Numbered from the stretch's first letter, positions 9,222 to 21,165 are shown. The stretch: 64,000 nucleotides of DNA from Bacillus sp. sid0103 (GCF_019219025.1 NZ_JAHUWN010000017.1:77280-141279), one strand, 5' to 3'. Notes: a model not told the origin generated them from the sequence alone. Numbers and translations are program-made.

Positions 9222-10301
9222 ATGAGCAAAAAAAATGAATTAGAGCAATTGAGGGCACGGGTAGATGAGCTCAACTTGGAATTGTTAAGGTTAATTAATG
9301 AAAGAGCGCAGCTCGTTCAAGATATTGGGCGCGTTAAAGAAAACCAAGGGGTGTACCGTTACGACCCAGTTCGGGAAAGAAAAATGCTTGATATTATAAA
9401 AGAGCATAATGATGGACCTTTTGAAAATGCAACGATTGACCATATTTTTAAAGAGATTTTTAAAGCGGGTCTTGATCTGCAGCAGGATGATCATAGTAAA
9501 GCATTACTTGTCTCTAGAAAAAAACAGCCTGAAGATACTATTGTCACATTAAAAGGTGAAAACATTGGTGATGGCAAACCACACTTCGTATTTGGTCCAT
9601 GTGCAGTTGAATCATATGAACAAGTGGCAACTGTAGCGAAATCAATGCAAGAAAAAGGATTAAAACTTCTTCGTGGCGGTGCCTATAAACCAAGAACATC
9701 CCCTTACGATTTCCAAGGTTTGGGCGTTGAAGGTTTAAAAATCCTCAAACGTGTCGCTACGGAATTTGATATGGCTGTGATCAGTGAAATCGTTAATCCT
9801 GCAGATATTGAAATGGCGCTAGATTATATCGATGTCATTCAAATTGGAGCACGTAATATGCAGAACTTTGAACTATTAAAAGCAGCAGGTTCTGTTAATA
9901 AACCGGTGTTATTAAAAAGAGGGATTGCAGCAACAATTGAAGAATTTATCAATGCTGCCGAGTACATTATGTCCCAAGGAAATGGCCAAATCATCCTTTG
10001 TGAGCGCGGCATCAGAACGTATGAACGCGCAACAAGAAACACACTTGATATTTCAGCTGTTCCAATCCTAAAGCAAGAAACCCATTTACCTGTCTTTGTT
10101 GACGTAACGCATTCCACAGGTAGAAGAGACTTATTATTACCGTGTGCGAAAGCTGCCATTGCCATTGGTGCAGATGGTGTGATGGCAGAGGTTCACCCAG
10201 ATCCAGCTGTGGCACTTTCTGATCAAAAGCAGCAAATGGATCTTAATCAGTTTGATAAATTCTATAACGAACTGCTTGCTTCCAACTACGTTCGACTATA
10301 A
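9222..10301 (+). CDS. aroA: Bifunctional DAHP synthase / chorismate mutase
   Basis: 359 residues, nearly the same as the B. subtilis protein (also named AroG). The N-terminal ~90 residues form an AroQ-type chorismate mutase that acts mainly as a feedback-sensing domain. The rest is a type I-beta DAHP synthase condensing PEP and erythrose 4-phosphate, the first step of aromatic amino acid synthesis. Visible signatures are [33 protein letters not shown] and [10 protein letters not shown]. The start ATG 9222 follows an A/G-rich stretch (GAAAGGATGGGGACGAAGG). It is followed by a terminator and then ccpA, the usual Bacillus neighbour. Confidence 0.97.
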   Translation: MSKKNELEQLRARVDELNLELLRLINERAQLVQDIGRVKENQGVYRYDPVRERKMLDIIKEHNDGPFENATIDHIFKEIFKAGLDLQQDDHSKALLVSRKKQPEDTIVTLKGENIGDGKPHFVFGPCAVESYEQVATVAKSMQEKGLKLLRGGAYKPRTSPYDFQGLGVEGLKILKRVATEFDMAVISEIVNPADIEMALDYIDVIQIGARNMQNFELLKAAGSVNKPVLLKRGIAATIEEFINAAEYIMSQGNGQIILCERGIRTYERATRNTLDISAVPILKQETHLPVFVDVTHSTGRRDLLLPCAKAAIAIGADGVMAEVHPDPAVALSDQKQQMDLNQFDKFYNELLASNYVRL

Positions 10302-10323
10302 TTACAAGTAAATGGATATAAAA

Positions 10324-10357
10324 AACCTTCTGCTATCTAGTGTAGAAGGTTTTTTTG
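10324..10357 (+). terminator. Terminator after aroA
   Basis: ACCTTCT...AGAAGGT stem (10325-10331/10344-10350) followed by seven T. Confidence 0.85.
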
Positions 10358-10491
10358 ATATTATTTAGTAATTTTACGAAAAATGTTGACAAATGCAATT
10401 GCGGCTTTCATCTTCTTATCGTATCATTAAATACATATTAAAGATTGTTTACGTTCTCACAAACAAAAACAAAAACTAATGATTAAGTTTA

Positions 10492-10505
10492 TACAACATG
10501 TTGTA
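10492..10505. promoter_or_regulatory. Perfect 14-bp palindrome in ccpA upstream region
   Basis: TACAACATGTTGTA is a perfect dyad about 40 bases ahead of the ccpA start. It overlaps a -10-like TAAAAT, which makes it a candidate operator. I cannot name the regulator. Confidence 0.45.
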
Positions 10506-10545
10506 AAATAATGAAAACAACGTTCGTTTTAGGAGAGTGTGTTAA

Positions 10546-11544
10546 TTGAATATTACAATTTATGATGTCGCAAGAGAAGCAAACGTTTCAATGGCTACTG
10601 TTTCCCGTGTGGTAAACGGAAATCCAAATGTTAAGCCAGTGACCAGAAAAAAAGTGTTAGAAGTTATTGAAAGACTAGGCTACCGTCCGAATGCTGTGGC
10701 TCGAGGATTGGCTAGTAAAAAAACAACAACAGTTGGAGTAATAATTCCTGATATCTCAAATATCTTTTTTGCCGAATTAGCTCGTGGAATTGAAGATATT
10801 GCAACGATGTATAAGTACAACATCATTTTAAGCAACTCCGATCAAAACAAGGACAAAGAATTACATTTGCTTAATACTATGCTTGGCAAACAAGTGGACG
10901 GCTTAGTATTCATGGGTGGCAATATTACAGAAGAGCATGTCGAGGAATTTGAAAAATCTCCTGTACCGATCGTGCTTGCGGGTTCAATTGAAGAATCTAA
11001 CAAGATACCGTCTGTAAATATTGATTATGAAGAAGCAGTTTATGATTCCATTAAGGAATTTATTGAAAAAGGTCATAAGAATATTGCTTTTGTCGTGGGT
11101 CCACTCCATGAACCTAAAAATACACTCAAGAAACTGAGAGGATATCAGAGGGCATTACAAGAATCCGGAATTGCCTATAATGAGGAACTTGTGGTTGAAG
11201 GCGATTATACCTACGACTCTGGGATTGAAGCAATTGAAAGACTCCTGGAAGTCTCTGATAGACCTACAGCGATTTTAGTTGGATCTGATGAAATGGCTCT
11301 TGGTGTTGTACATGGAGCAGAGGACAAAGGCTATAAGATCCCTGAGGATTTTGAAGTAATCACATCAGATAATACGAGGCTGTCACTAATGGTGCGCCCG
11401 CAGTTAACTACGATTGTCCAGCCTTTATATGATATTGGTGCGGTTGCGATGAGACTCTTAACCAAATTAATGAACAAAGAAAAGGTGTCAGAACAAATTG
11501 TGGTTCTTCCACACCGAATTGAACACCGTAAATCTACAAAATAA
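10546..11544 (+). CDS. ccpA: Catabolite control protein A
   Basis: 332 residues, LacI/GalR family. The N-terminal helix-turn-helix is [23 protein letters not shown]. The hinge helix follows ([13 protein letters not shown]), then a periplasmic-binding-like core that binds HPr-Ser46-P. CcpA is the master regulator of carbon catabolite control in Firmicutes and binds cre sites, of which several occur in this window. The start is TTG 10546 after AGGAGAG. A degenerate cre-like stretch (TGTTTACGTTCTCA at 10446-10459) upstream might hint at autoregulation, but it carries two mismatches. Confidence 0.97.
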   Translation: MNITIYDVAREANVSMATVSRVVNGNPNVKPVTRKKVLEVIERLGYRPNAVARGLASKKTTTVGVIIPDISNIFFAELARGIEDIATMYKYNIILSNSDQNKDKELHLLNTMLGKQVDGLVFMGGNITEEHVEEFEKSPVPIVLAGSIEESNKIPSVNIDYEEAVYDSIKEFIEKGHKNIAFVVGPLHEPKNTLKKLRGYQRALQESGIAYNEELVVEGDYTYDSGIEAIERLLEVSDRPTAILVGSDEMALGVVHGAEDKGYKIPEDFEVITSDNTRLSLMVRPQLTTIVQPLYDIGAVAMRLLTKLMNKEKVSEQIVVLPHRIEHRKSTK

Positions 11545-11552
11545 TTGGAAGA

Positions 11553-11588
11553 ATGGGTTGGCCGGAATTGGTCAACCCATTTTTTTAT
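11553..11588 (+). terminator. Terminator after ccpA
   Basis: ATGGGTTG/CAACCCAT stem (11553-11560/11573-11580) and a T-run. Confidence 0.9.
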
Positions 11589-11591
11589 TAT

Positions 11592-11757
11592 GCTGTTTTC
11601 GCCTTAATTGTTGTTTTTTCGTAAAAAGTTTATTCACCCGTATTCCCAGATGTATCGTGGCATCTTTTCGTAAGAACTTTTGCAAGAATCGCTTAGGAAT
11701 AATAGTAATAACAATTATTTTGATTCAATAGCAACAAAGTTTACTAAAAGAGCCTTT
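11592..11757 (-). repeat. Intergenic repeat family C, copy 1
   Basis: Read on the minus strand it begins GGCTCTTTTAGTAAACTTTG and ends near TTTTTACGAAAAAACAA. It matches the plus-strand copy at 45327-45489 over about 165 bases, including shared TTGCAAAAGTTCTTAC-like and ATACGGGT blocks. Confidence 0.6.
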
Positions 11758-12929
11758 TATAATGATTCACTTTTTTGTTGACTTCGAATCGGGTAGAGAG
11801 CTGTTTCAAGGGTTAATAAATTCTTTTCGGTAATCTCTGCTTTTCTTGGGATGGGGGTATATAAGTTTTTAGGATCGTCCCATTCTTTCGGTAAAACAAC
11901 GGAGGAATCCTTTTGCCAGGAATCTACCCATTGACTCGGTAAACTTCCATAACAATTTGAGTTTTCCGTCATTTCAAGCCAAATAAGGGCCCATGCTCTC
12001 GGGACTACCCGCCAAATATCATAACCGCCGCCGCCAACAGCAATCCATTTCCCGTTACAATATTTATGGGCAATTTCGTGGGCAAGTTTCGGTATTTCTC
12101 GATAGGTTTTCATGGTTGATGAAAGGTGCGTCAATGGGTCCAAATAATGGGAATCAGCACCGTTTTGAGTTAGAATCACATCGGGTTTAAAAAACTCAGC
12201 TACTTCTCTAAGCGCATGTGTGTAGGCGTAAAGCCACGATTCATCTTCGGTAAAGGCGTCTACGGGTATATTAAATGAATAACCATAGCCTAACCCTTGA
12301 CCGCGCTCATTTACATTCCCGGTACCAGGAAATAAATATCTGCCAGTCTCATGAATCGACAGAGTACATACGTTTGGATCGTCGTAGAAGGACCATTGAA
12401 CCCCGTCTCCATGATGGGCATCCGTATCCACGTATAAAACACGAGCATTATATTTTTCTTGTAGATATTTAATGGCGACCGAACTGTCATTATACACGCA
12501 AAAACCTGATGCTTTTCCCCTGAATCCGTGATGTAATCCTCCGCCTAGATGGAGAGCGTGAAGGGCCTTCCCCGTCATAACTTGATCGACAGCTGTTAAT
12601 GTTCCACCAACAAGTAAGGCGCTCGCTTCATGCATGTTAGGGAATATAGGGGTATCTTCTGTCCCAAGACCATAGTTTTCTGCTATTTCTGGCGGCAATT
12701 GAGCATTCCCTGCTTTTTTTACTGCTTCTATGTAACTGCGATCGTGAATTAACGCTAACTCATCATCAGTAGCCATTCTTGGCGGAATGACATCTTCAGG
12801 GTTAAGTGCAGCCATCTTGTCTAATAAGTCCACTGTTAACTTGAGCCGGAATTGATCAAAAGGATGATGATTGCTGAATTTATACTTCAGCAGTTCATTT
12901 GAAAAAACAAAGGAACATTTATCACTCAT
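11757..12929 (-). CDS. acuC: Acetoin utilization protein AcuC (class I HDAC-like deacetylase)
   Basis: 390 residues, histone-deacetylase superfamily. AcuC removes acetyl groups from lysines, including the one AcuA places on acetyl-CoA synthetase, and so reactivates AcsA. The Zn-site signatures [20 protein letters not shown] and [11 protein letters not shown] are present. ATG 12929 overlaps the acuB stop as ATGA, which indicates translational coupling. The longer ORF start at 12956 would lie inside acuB and is rejected. It is the last gene of the acuABC operon, divergent from acsA. Confidence 0.95.
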   Translation of the reverse strand: MSDKCSFVFSNELLKYKFSNHHPFDQFRLKLTVDLLDKMAALNPEDVIPPRMATDDELALIHDRSYIEAVKKAGNAQLPPEIAENYGLGTEDTPIFPNMHEASALLVGGTLTAVDQVMTGKALHALHLGGGLHHGFRGKASGFCVYNDSSVAIKYLQEKYNARVLYVDTDAHHGDGVQWSFYDDPNVCTLSIHETGRYLFPGTGNVNERGQGLGYGYSFNIPVDAFTEDESWLYAYTHALREVAEFFKPDVILTQNGADSHYLDPLTHLSSTMKTYREIPKLAHEIAHKYCNGKWIAVGGGGYDIWRVVPRAWALIWLEMTENSNCYGSLPSQWVDSWQKDSSVVLPKEWDDPKNLYTPIPRKAEITEKNLLTLETALYPIRSQQKSESL

Positions 12930-13573
12930 ATTGAAATCCCCGGAAGATTTGGCCACAGCACTTGAAAGCCAGCCTGTTTAAGGTCTTGTATCAAAACTGT
13001 AGGATTCATAGTCTGTAATCTGATTACAAGTATTTTATACTGATTATCCAATTGATCAGGATAGACGAGGACACTCAAAATATTTGCTTTCCGATTTTTA
13101 ATCACAGTGGTTATTTCACTAAGTTTACCGGCAAGATTGGGGACCTTGATCTCAATTTGTGACCCTGGTTGATGAGCACCGGTTAATTCCACCAATGTTC
13201 GCAGTATATCTGTTTCAGTCACAATTCCAACTAATTTGCGGTTATTTATGATGGGAAGACAACTGATTTTATGCTCATAAAATAGACCGGCAACTTCTTC
13301 GACAAAATCGAGTGGATGCCCGGTTATAACGTTTCGTTCCATAATAGCGTCAAGCGGCTTTTTCATATCTTCCGGATGCTCATTCGCGTGGAAAATCGAT
13401 GGAGTTGCCTCATGGATATTTGATACTGTGACAAGACCCACTAAATGTTTTTCTGCGTTGATAATTGGGATATGGCGAATTTTTCTTGACTCCATTAATT
13501 GAATCGCATCAGCAATGGTATCTGTTGGTAGAAGTGTTGCAACATCGGCTTTCATGATTTGTTCGATTATCAT
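12926..13573 (-). CDS. acuB: AcuB, CBS-ACT domain protein
   Basis: 215 residues. Two CBS repeats (about 1-130) that typically bind adenine nucleotides are followed by an ACT-like C-terminal domain. It is the middle gene of the acetoin/acetate operon; a regulatory role on the AcuA/AcuC switch is likely but unproven. The start ATG 13573 follows AAGGAGGATTTTCC and equals the B. subtilis length. The acuA stop is 46 bases upstream and acuC overlaps downstream. Confidence 0.94.
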   Translation of the reverse strand: MIIEQIMKADVATLLPTDTIADAIQLMESRKIRHIPIINAEKHLVGLVTVSNIHEATPSIFHANEHPEDMKKPLDAIMERNVITGHPLDFVEEVAGLFYEHKISCLPIINNRKLVGIVTETDILRTLVELTGAHQPGSQIEIKVPNLAGKLSEITTVIKNRKANILSVLVYPDQLDNQYKILVIRLQTMNPTVLIQDLKQAGFQVLWPNLPGISI

Positions 13574-13619
13574 TGGAAAATCCTCCTTACCTACGCAAGT
13601 ATCCTTAAACACTAATAAG

Positions 13620-14252
13620 TTAATACATAAACCGGTTCATAAATCGCAGCCGGTCAAATTTTTGGATGGTTTCCCTATCAATTCTTTTTCCCATCCTGGC
13701 CATGAGACAGTTGGCAGGGTGCGAGCAAATTTCAGGGTCATCGGTGGCATACCATTCAAGGCCGCCTGCATTCATCATCTTTTCCATAATTTTACGGTAC
13801 TCCCACACATTCAATTTGGTTCCTTTTAAATCCCAATGCCAATAATACTCAGTTGTGATGATGAGGTAATCTTCCATCGCGTCATCCATCATAGCAACTA
13901 TTAGAAGGTTTTTACCTACTGAACAGCCTCGATATTGTGCAATGACTTCGATGGCCCCTAATTCGATTAAATTTTCTATTTTGCCTTCTGACCATCGTTC
14001 AAGCGGATCAGGATAGAGAAAGGTTACATAACCAACAATGATATTTTGATGTCTGGCAATAATAATTCTGCCTTCCGGAAGTTTTGCAATTCCAACTAAA
14101 GCCTGATGCTGCTGTGCAGGAGGGCGGAATGCAACTAGGTCATCGTGGAAGTCATAACCAGCTAGTTTATCTGCGGTAATTGGCCCTTCAACTATTAGGG
14201 AACCATGAGGTGTTTTTAATTGTTTAGCATTGTATGTTTTTTTGTGTTCCAT
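13620..14252 (-). CDS. acuA: AcuA protein acetyltransferase (GNAT)
   Basis: 210 residues, identical in length to B. subtilis AcuA. This GNAT-family enzyme acetylates the active-site lysine of acetyl-CoA synthetase and shuts it down. The acetyl-CoA loop resembles [17 protein letters not shown] chose ATG 14252 ([11 protein letters not shown]) because AAGGTAGGTGA precedes it; the upstream extension is not family-like. It is the first gene of acuABC, divergent from its target gene acsA. A -10-like TATAAT on the minus strand lies at 14295-14300. Confidence 0.94.
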   Translation of the reverse strand: MEHKKTYNAKQLKTPHGSLIVEGPITADKLAGYDFHDDLVAFRPPAQQHQALVGIAKLPEGRIIIARHQNIIVGYVTFLYPDPLERWSEGKIENLIELGAIEVIAQYRGCSVGKNLLIVAMMDDAMEDYLIITTEYYWHWDLKGTKLNVWEYRKIMEKMMNAGGLEWYATDDPEICSHPANCLMARMGKRIDRETIQKFDRLRFMNRFMY

Positions 14253-14294
14253 ACGGTCACCTACCTTGGGAAAATCTTTCTTATTCTCCATTCT

Positions 14295-14300
14295 ATTATA
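14295..14300 (-). promoter_or_regulatory. -10 element of acuABC promoter
   Basis: Reads TATAAT on the minus strand, 43 bases ahead of the acuA start. No good -35 is visible. Confidence 0.4.
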
Positions 14301-14413
14301 CATAAAATCTAGCAAGGAAAAGTTACTTCACAAAATTTTCAGTTATATAGGGTCATTTTCAAGATGTTTAATATAAAAAAAAAAAAAGTGTATATAATTT
14401 ACTTTTTAAAAAA

Positions 14414-14442
14414 TTGTGAATAGTTTATATTTGTACTATAAT
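14414..14442 (+). promoter_or_regulatory. Sigma-A promoter of acsA
   Basis: TTGTGA (14414-14419), 17-base spacer, TATAAT (14437-14442), 31 bases upstream of the acsA start. No convincing cre site was seen in the acuA-acsA intergenic region. Confidence 0.65.
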
Positions 14443-14473
14443 ATCTAAAATAAGGTCCAAAGGGGGAGATTGA

Positions 14474-16192
14474 ATGAAAGTGGAAGCGTTGCCAGTTGTG
14501 CAAGGGGATCATAATCTAGTAAATTATCAAGAAAAGTACAAGAACTTTGACTGGAGGGAAACGGAAAAGGAATTTGCCTGGAGTGAAACAGGTCTTGTCA
14601 ATATGGCTTATGAGGCCATTGACCGTCACGCAAAAACGTTCCGAAAAAACAAAGTAGCCTTATATTATCGCGATGGTTTCCGAAATGAGAAGTACACCTT
14701 TAAGGAAATGAAAGAGCTATCTAACAAAGCGGGCAATGTGTTAAAAACTTTCGGAGATGTCGATAAAGGCGACCGAGTCTTTATTTTTATGCCGCGTTCA
14801 CCTGAACTTTACTTTACCGTACTAGGTGCTATTAAGCTTGGTGCAATTGTTGGTCCTTTATTTGAGGCCTTCATGGAAGGGGCTGTCAGGGATCGCTTGC
14901 AAGACAGTGAGGCGAAAGTTTTAGTTACCACTCCTGAACTGTTGGAGCGTGTTCCTGTTCAAGACCTGCCTTCACTAAAGCATATTTTCCTGATTGGAAA
15001 GAATGTAGATGAACAGGGACGATATATTGACTTTTTAAAAAGATTTGAAGCCGCTAGCAAGGACCTTCAAATTGAATGGGTTGACAGAACCGATGGTCTT
15101 ATCCTGCATTATACATCCGGATCAACTGGGAAACCGAAGGGCGTGTTGCATGTACATAATGCCATGATTCAGCACTATCAAACTGCAAAGTGGGTACTCG
15201 ATCTAAAAGAGGACGATGTATACTGGTGTACAGCAGACCCAGGCTGGGTGACCGGTACCTCTTACGGTATCTTTGGGCCATGGTTAACAGGATCATCGAA
15301 TGTGATTGTAGGAGGGCGTTTTAGTCCTGAATCTTGGTATCAAATGATTGAAGACTTCGGGGTAACTGTCTGGTACAGTGCACCAACGGCGTTCAGGATG
15401 TTAATGGGTGCAGGCGATGAATTGGTTAAGAAATTCGACTTAAGCAGCCTCCGTCATGTCTTAAGTGTGGGCGAACCTTTAAATCCTGAGGTGGTTAAAT
15501 GGGGGGCAAAGGTATTCAACAAGCGAATCCATGATAACTGGTGGATGACGGAAACTGGCGCTCAACTGATTAGTAATTATCCTTGTATGGAGATTAAGCC
15601 AGGTTCGATGGGGAAACCAATTCCAGGTGTTCAGGCAGCGATTGTGGATAATCAAGGGAATGAACTTCCGCCATATCGGATGGGGAACCTAGCGATTAAA
15701 AAAGGCTGGCCTTCCATGATGCATACGATTTGGAATAATCCTGAGAAGTATGAATCTTACTTTATGCCAGGTGACTGGTATGTATCTGGGGATTCAGCGT
15801 ACATGGATGAAGATGGCTATTTCTGGTTCCAAGGACGTGTGGATGATGTGATTATGACGTCAGGGGAGCGCGTGGGACCGTTTGAAGTAGAAAGCAAGCT
15901 TGTCGAGCATCCTGCGGTTGCTGAAGCCGGTGTAATCGGGAAACCAGACCCAGTACGGGGGGAAATCATTAAAGCCTTCATTGCGCTTAGAGACGGCTAC
16001 TCTGCAACAGATGAACTAAAAGAAGAAATCCGTCAATTTGTTAAAAAAGGATTGGCCGCCCATGCAGCTCCACGTGAAATCGATTTCCGTGATAAACTGC
16101 CGAAAACAAGAAGTGGTAAGATTATGAGACGCGTGTTGAAGGCATGGGAACTAAATCTGCCAACTGGTGACCTTTCAACGATGGAAGATTAA
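14474..16192 (+). CDS. acsA: Acetyl-CoA synthetase
   Basis: 572 residues, same length as B. subtilis AcsA. This AMP-forming ligase activates acetate to acetyl-CoA for growth on acetate and overflow products. It shows the P-loop-like YTSGSTGKPKG, the adenylate motif WWMTETGAQ, the hinge GRVDDVI and the acetylatable C-terminal lysine motif PKTRSGKIMRR that AcuA/AcuC control. The start ATG 14474 follows AAAGGGGGAGA. Divergent transcription from acuABC places the enzyme and its acetylation switch together. Confidence 0.97.
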   Translation: MKVEALPVVQGDHNLVNYQEKYKNFDWRETEKEFAWSETGLVNMAYEAIDRHAKTFRKNKVALYYRDGFRNEKYTFKEMKELSNKAGNVLKTFGDVDKGDRVFIFMPRSPELYFTVLGAIKLGAIVGPLFEAFMEGAVRDRLQDSEAKVLVTTPELLERVPVQDLPSLKHIFLIGKNVDEQGRYIDFLKRFEAASKDLQIEWVDRTDGLILHYTSGSTGKPKGVLHVHNAMIQHYQTAKWVLDLKEDDVYWCTADPGWVTGTSYGIFGPWLTGSSNVIVGGRFSPESWYQMIEDFGVTVWYSAPTAFRMLMGAGDELVKKFDLSSLRHVLSVGEPLNPEVVKWGAKVFNKRIHDNWWMTETGAQLISNYPCMEIKPGSMGKPIPGVQAAIVDNQGNELPPYRMGNLAIKKGWPSMMHTIWNNPEKYESYFMPGDWYVSGDSAYMDEDGYFWFQGRVDDVIMTSGERVGPFEVESKLVEHPAVAEAGVIGKPDPVRGEIIKAFIALRDGYSATDELKEEIRQFVKKGLAAHAAPREIDFRDKLPKTRSGKIMRRVLKAWELNLPTGDLSTMED

Positions 16193-16227
16193 TAGGATAT
16201 TTTTTCCTAAGGAAAGACGATGACACG

Positions 16228-16253
16228 AGCCAGGCTATACGCCTGGCTTTTTT
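16228..16253 (+). terminator. Terminator after acsA
   Basis: AGCCAGGC/GCCTGGCT stem, 5-base loop and six T. Confidence 0.92.
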
Positions 16254-16294
16254 GCGTTTATTTAGTAGGTTTTTTGATGGGATGTTGGGTTAAA

Positions 16295-16425
16295 AAAGAA
16301 ATAGTGGCCGATAAAATCGTCAAAGCGGCAGATAAGATTAGAAAGGGGCCGATAAAGTAGAGAAAGCGGCAGATAAAAATCAAAAGTGGCCGATAAAGTA
16401 TTCAAAGTGGCAGATTAAAGGCTTT
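16295..16425. repeat. Degenerate short tandem repeats (GGCCGATAAA / GCGGCAGATAAA)
   Basis: Alternating units of the type GTGGCCGATAAA and GCGGCAGATAAA recur about every 20-22 bases through this gap, with A/G-rich linkers. No reading frame or promoter was recognised. The gap 16254-16622 holds only this and the family A repeat. Confidence 0.55.
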
Positions 16426-16486
16426 ATGTACTGCATTTTTCAATATAAATGAATAATGTCATACAATTTTTTAAAAAAATAGGCTC

Positions 16487-16612
16487 TGTTAAACTTGTAT
16501 GTTGATTTCCGCTACAGGCGCTGGCGGTCCTGGGAGCCTCCTCGTCGCTGCGCTCCTGGAACGTAGATCAGAAGGTGCCAAAATCAACAATAAGCTTTAA
16601 CATAGCCTAAAA
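16487..16612. repeat. Family A intergenic repeat
   Basis: Imperfect terminal inverted repeats (AGGCTCTGTTAAACTTG at the left, TTTAACATAGCCT at the right) enclose GTTGATTTCCGCTACAGGCGC and TGCCAAAATCAACAATA. It is closely similar to the copy at 43240-43378. Confidence 0.7.
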
Positions 16613-16622
16613 ATAAAAAACA

Positions 16623-16664
16623 AAAAAACCCTCACCGAAACATTAGATTTCGATAAGGGTTTTT
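16623..16664 (-). terminator. Terminator of the penicillin-binding protein gene
   Basis: Interrupted stem AACCCT..CCGAAA/TTTCG..AGGGTT; on the minus strand it ends in a T-run. Confidence 0.75.
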
Positions 16665-16666
16665 GG

Positions 16667-19492
16667 TTATGGGGTAGTTGTAGGATCGGTCGGTACAGTT
16701 GGTTGAGATGGAACATTTGGGTCATTTGGTACAACTGGTATAGTTGGAACTGTTGGTAAGATGACCCCAGCATCGACAAGATTCGATGGGGCTGACTCCT
16801 TGCCGGCAATATCAACTGCCGTTACATAATAGGAACCCGTACCGACTTTTAAGGATCGTTTAGAACCATTAACCACACTGCCTACTTTTTTAGCGCCTTG
16901 ATAGATGCGGTAACCGACAACATCATTATCCGCTGATGCTGACCAGGTTAAGGTGTTTCCTTTTGCTTTTAAGCTAACACTATCAGGATTCTTTCCGTTA
17001 TCAAACATTTTAGCGGTAGAAACTAGAACTTTCCCCCATCGATCCTTCTGAGGTATCAGTTGACTGTAATTATGGAAGTTACTTCCAACCATTCGTTTAA
17101 TAAAATCTGGATTCAAGATAAGGCCAAATTGGGAAAACTCTTTTGGCGTGGAATCTAAGGCCAAATATTTTCTGGCGCCTATCTTCACAAAGCTACCTTC
17201 AATTAAGCTATCATCCACTTTAGTTGGTACATTATTGACATTAAAGTAATCACTTTCAATTAAACCAGCATTTGAACAAGCCGCTGATGGAAGCATTCCA
17301 GAAACAGCACAATAAGAGCGTTTCACGATTCCCTTTGGCATTTTAAATGATTTCTTTGGGGCAATTAGATCCGGTTTAATTTTATAGGCGGCGTTCATTA
17401 ACTTTGCCCATAAGTTATTGGTGCGTGCACTATAGGACATTCCTGATGTCTGGAGCGATTTTGGTGTATCATACCCTCTCCAAAGACCAAAGGTGACATT
17501 AGGGTTTGAAGCTACGAACCAGGAGTCAATATATTGATTTCCTGTCCCTGTTTTTCCAGCCCAGTCTGCACTAAAGTTTAATTGGCTTCTAACTCCAGCA
17601 GCAGTCCCCATTTTAACAACGTCTCGCATCATATCAATGGTTAAATAGGCTGTTTGCGGTTTAAAGACATTAACAGGAGTAACTTTATGCTGATAGATTA
17701 CCTTGCCGCTTTTATCAACAATTTTATCAATCATATAGGCATCAATGAATTTTCCATCGTTAGCAAAGGTACTGAATGCGTTTGTATTTTCTTCGATCGT
17801 TACCCCATTTGTCATTGAGCCAATGGAAGTAGCTAGATTTGTATAATCGTCTTTTCTTAATGAGGTAAATCCCATTTTTTCAAGATACTTGGCAGGCCTT
17901 TGATCAACGATACTCTTGTAAAGTTTAACGGCAGGTACGTTATAGGATTTCGCCATGGCATATCTTGCTGAAACTAGTCCACTGTAGCGATAGTCATAGT
18001 TTTGCGGCCAAGGTGCATTACTGCCGGGATTTAGGCTTAACGCTACGTTTGGCAGCGGTGTGCCTGGAGCTGCTTTTCCTAACTCAATCGCTGGAGCGTA
18101 GACAAGGAGTGGTTTCATGGTAGAACCGTTTTGTCTAATCGCACTGGTGGCATGATTGAGTTGTTGATCATCATAATTCCTTCCAGCCACAAAACTGATA
18201 ATCTTTCCTGTTTTGTTTTCGATTAGTTCTGCTCCTACCTCAGCAGGTTCCATAACTGTTTTGATTTCGCCAGTTTCAGGATCCTTTTTTTCCTGAGGTT
18301 TATCAGGTCCGTAATATTGATAATTATCCTTTACCTTTTGCATGGCATCATAGATTTTTTTGTCAATCGTCGAATGAATCTGGTATCCATTTTGACGCAA
18401 AGCATTTCTAGCTAAAATTTGATATTTGTAGGCTAGATTATCATCGTTCTTTAACTCTTTTTCTGAAATCCCATCATCTTTTGCTAAAACAGTAGTTAAA
18501 ACTTCAATGGAACGCTTTTCAATTTCAATCGTTAGCCACGGGTATTTTTCCAGTGGGTTTGGAACGGGTTTGATAAAATCTTTTTTAATATCGTAGGCAG
18601 AGGCCTCCGCATATTGCTTTTGGGTAATATAACCTCCGTCAAACATTCTCTTTAATACTGTTTTCATCCGTGTTAGACCCGGTTCAAGATATTTTGTTTC
18701 TTTTATGGTCCCTTCTCTTGTGAAAGGAGTATATCCGAATGGGCTTTGAGGTAAACCAGCAATGAAGGCAGCTTGTGGCAGTGTTAAATCACTTGCCTTT
18801 TTACCAAAGATTCCTTTTGCTGCTGCTTGGACACCGGCAATATTTCGTCCAGATGAATTTCTTCCTAACGTAGACACGTTCAGATATGCTTCCAAAATTT
18901 CTTTTTTATCAAAAAATTTCTCTAAACGAAGGGCTAGTAATATTTCACTCGCTTTTCTTTGAAATGAAACCTCATTGGTTAAGATTTGATTTTTTATTAA
19001 TTGCTGTGTTAGTGTACTACCGCCGGATTGAACCGCAGAGTTTGTCACTTCTTGGAAGACAGCCCGAAATACGGCTTTTGGCACGACACCTTTATGCTTG
19101 TAGAAGTATTCGTCTTCGGTTGCAACAACTGCGTTCACCAAATAATCGGATACATCGTCTAGTTTTACTTCTTCACGTTCTAAATCTGTACGGAGTTTTC
19201 CAAGATATATATTATCAGCAAAATATAACTCAGATGTTTCCGTGTAGTTATAGATATCCTTTTTCATGTTGTCATAGGAACGGACAGGTTCATCTTTAAC
19301 AAGTGAGGCAAAATAACCAGCACCGACTCCTGTAGCAAATGATCCACCTAGAATTACCACTGTTAATACAAGGAGAAACAGGTTCCAAACGACTTGATAT
19401 GTGATTCGTGCACTTTTAACCGTTTTTTTATGGGTAAATATGTTCAGTCCGGATTTTGCTTTTTCGATCCATACTTGTAATTTTTCAACCAT
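16667..19492 (-). CDS. Class A penicillin-binding protein (1A family)
   Basis: 941 residues, membrane-anchored by one helix (about 32-60). The GT51 glycosyltransferase domain follows, with the catalytic ATEDEYFYKHKG (Glu126) and GGSTLTQQL. The transpeptidase domain shows GSTMKP (Ser near 456), a SYN triad and GKTGTGNQ near 645. Beyond the catalytic part is a fibronectin type III domain (about 835-905) and a Pro/Thr/Val-rich tail. It polymerises and crosslinks peptidoglycan outside the membrane. The start ATG 19492 follows GAGGTGATACTATAG. This locus between acsA and tyrS carries a class A PBP in several bacilli; I do not assign a symbol. Confidence 0.93.
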   Translation of the reverse strand: MVEKLQVWIEKAKSGLNIFTHKKTVKSARITYQVVWNLFLLVLTVVILGGSFATGVGAGYFASLVKDEPVRSYDNMKKDIYNYTETSELYFADNIYLGKLRTDLEREEVKLDDVSDYLVNAVVATEDEYFYKHKGVVPKAVFRAVFQEVTNSAVQSGGSTLTQQLIKNQILTNEVSFQRKASEILLALRLEKFFDKKEILEAYLNVSTLGRNSSGRNIAGVQAAAKGIFGKKASDLTLPQAAFIAGLPQSPFGYTPFTREGTIKETKYLEPGLTRMKTVLKRMFDGGYITQKQYAEASAYDIKKDFIKPVPNPLEKYPWLTIEIEKRSIEVLTTVLAKDDGISEKELKNDDNLAYKYQILARNALRQNGYQIHSTIDKKIYDAMQKVKDNYQYYGPDKPQEKKDPETGEIKTVMEPAEVGAELIENKTGKIISFVAGRNYDDQQLNHATSAIRQNGSTMKPLLVYAPAIELGKAAPGTPLPNVALSLNPGSNAPWPQNYDYRYSGLVSARYAMAKSYNVPAVKLYKSIVDQRPAKYLEKMGFTSLRKDDYTNLATSIGSMTNGVTIEENTNAFSTFANDGKFIDAYMIDKIVDKSGKVIYQHKVTPVNVFKPQTAYLTIDMMRDVVKMGTAAGVRSQLNFSADWAGKTGTGNQYIDSWFVASNPNVTFGLWRGYDTPKSLQTSGMSYSARTNNLWAKLMNAAYKIKPDLIAPKKSFKMPKGIVKRSYCAVSGMLPSAACSNAGLIESDYFNVNNVPTKVDDSLIEGSFVKIGARKYLALDSTPKEFSQFGLILNPDFIKRMVGSNFHNYSQLIPQKDRWGKVLVSTAKMFDNGKNPDSVSLKAKGNTLTWSASADNDVVGYRIYQGAKKVGSVVNGSKRSLKVGTGSYYVTAVDIAGKESAPSNLVDAGVILPTVPTIPVVPNDPNVPSQPTVPTDPTTTP

Positions 19493-19644
19493 CTATAGTA
19501 TCACCTCATCTAAAATCATGTACATTATAGCATATTGAAGGTATAAAAACTGACAAAGTTCTACATTTATCTGAAATTTCCAGTTATGTTTGACAAGGAA
19601 CTATAATTATGGTAAAAAAAGCTATACATTAATTTAATAAATAG

Positions 19645-21158
<1,514 letters not shown>

Positions 21159-21165
21159 TAGAAGA

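Noticed and set aside
10446..10459. cre site before ccpA (TGTTTACGTTCTCA)
   Set aside because: Two fixed positions differ from the consensus, so I did not list it as a cre.
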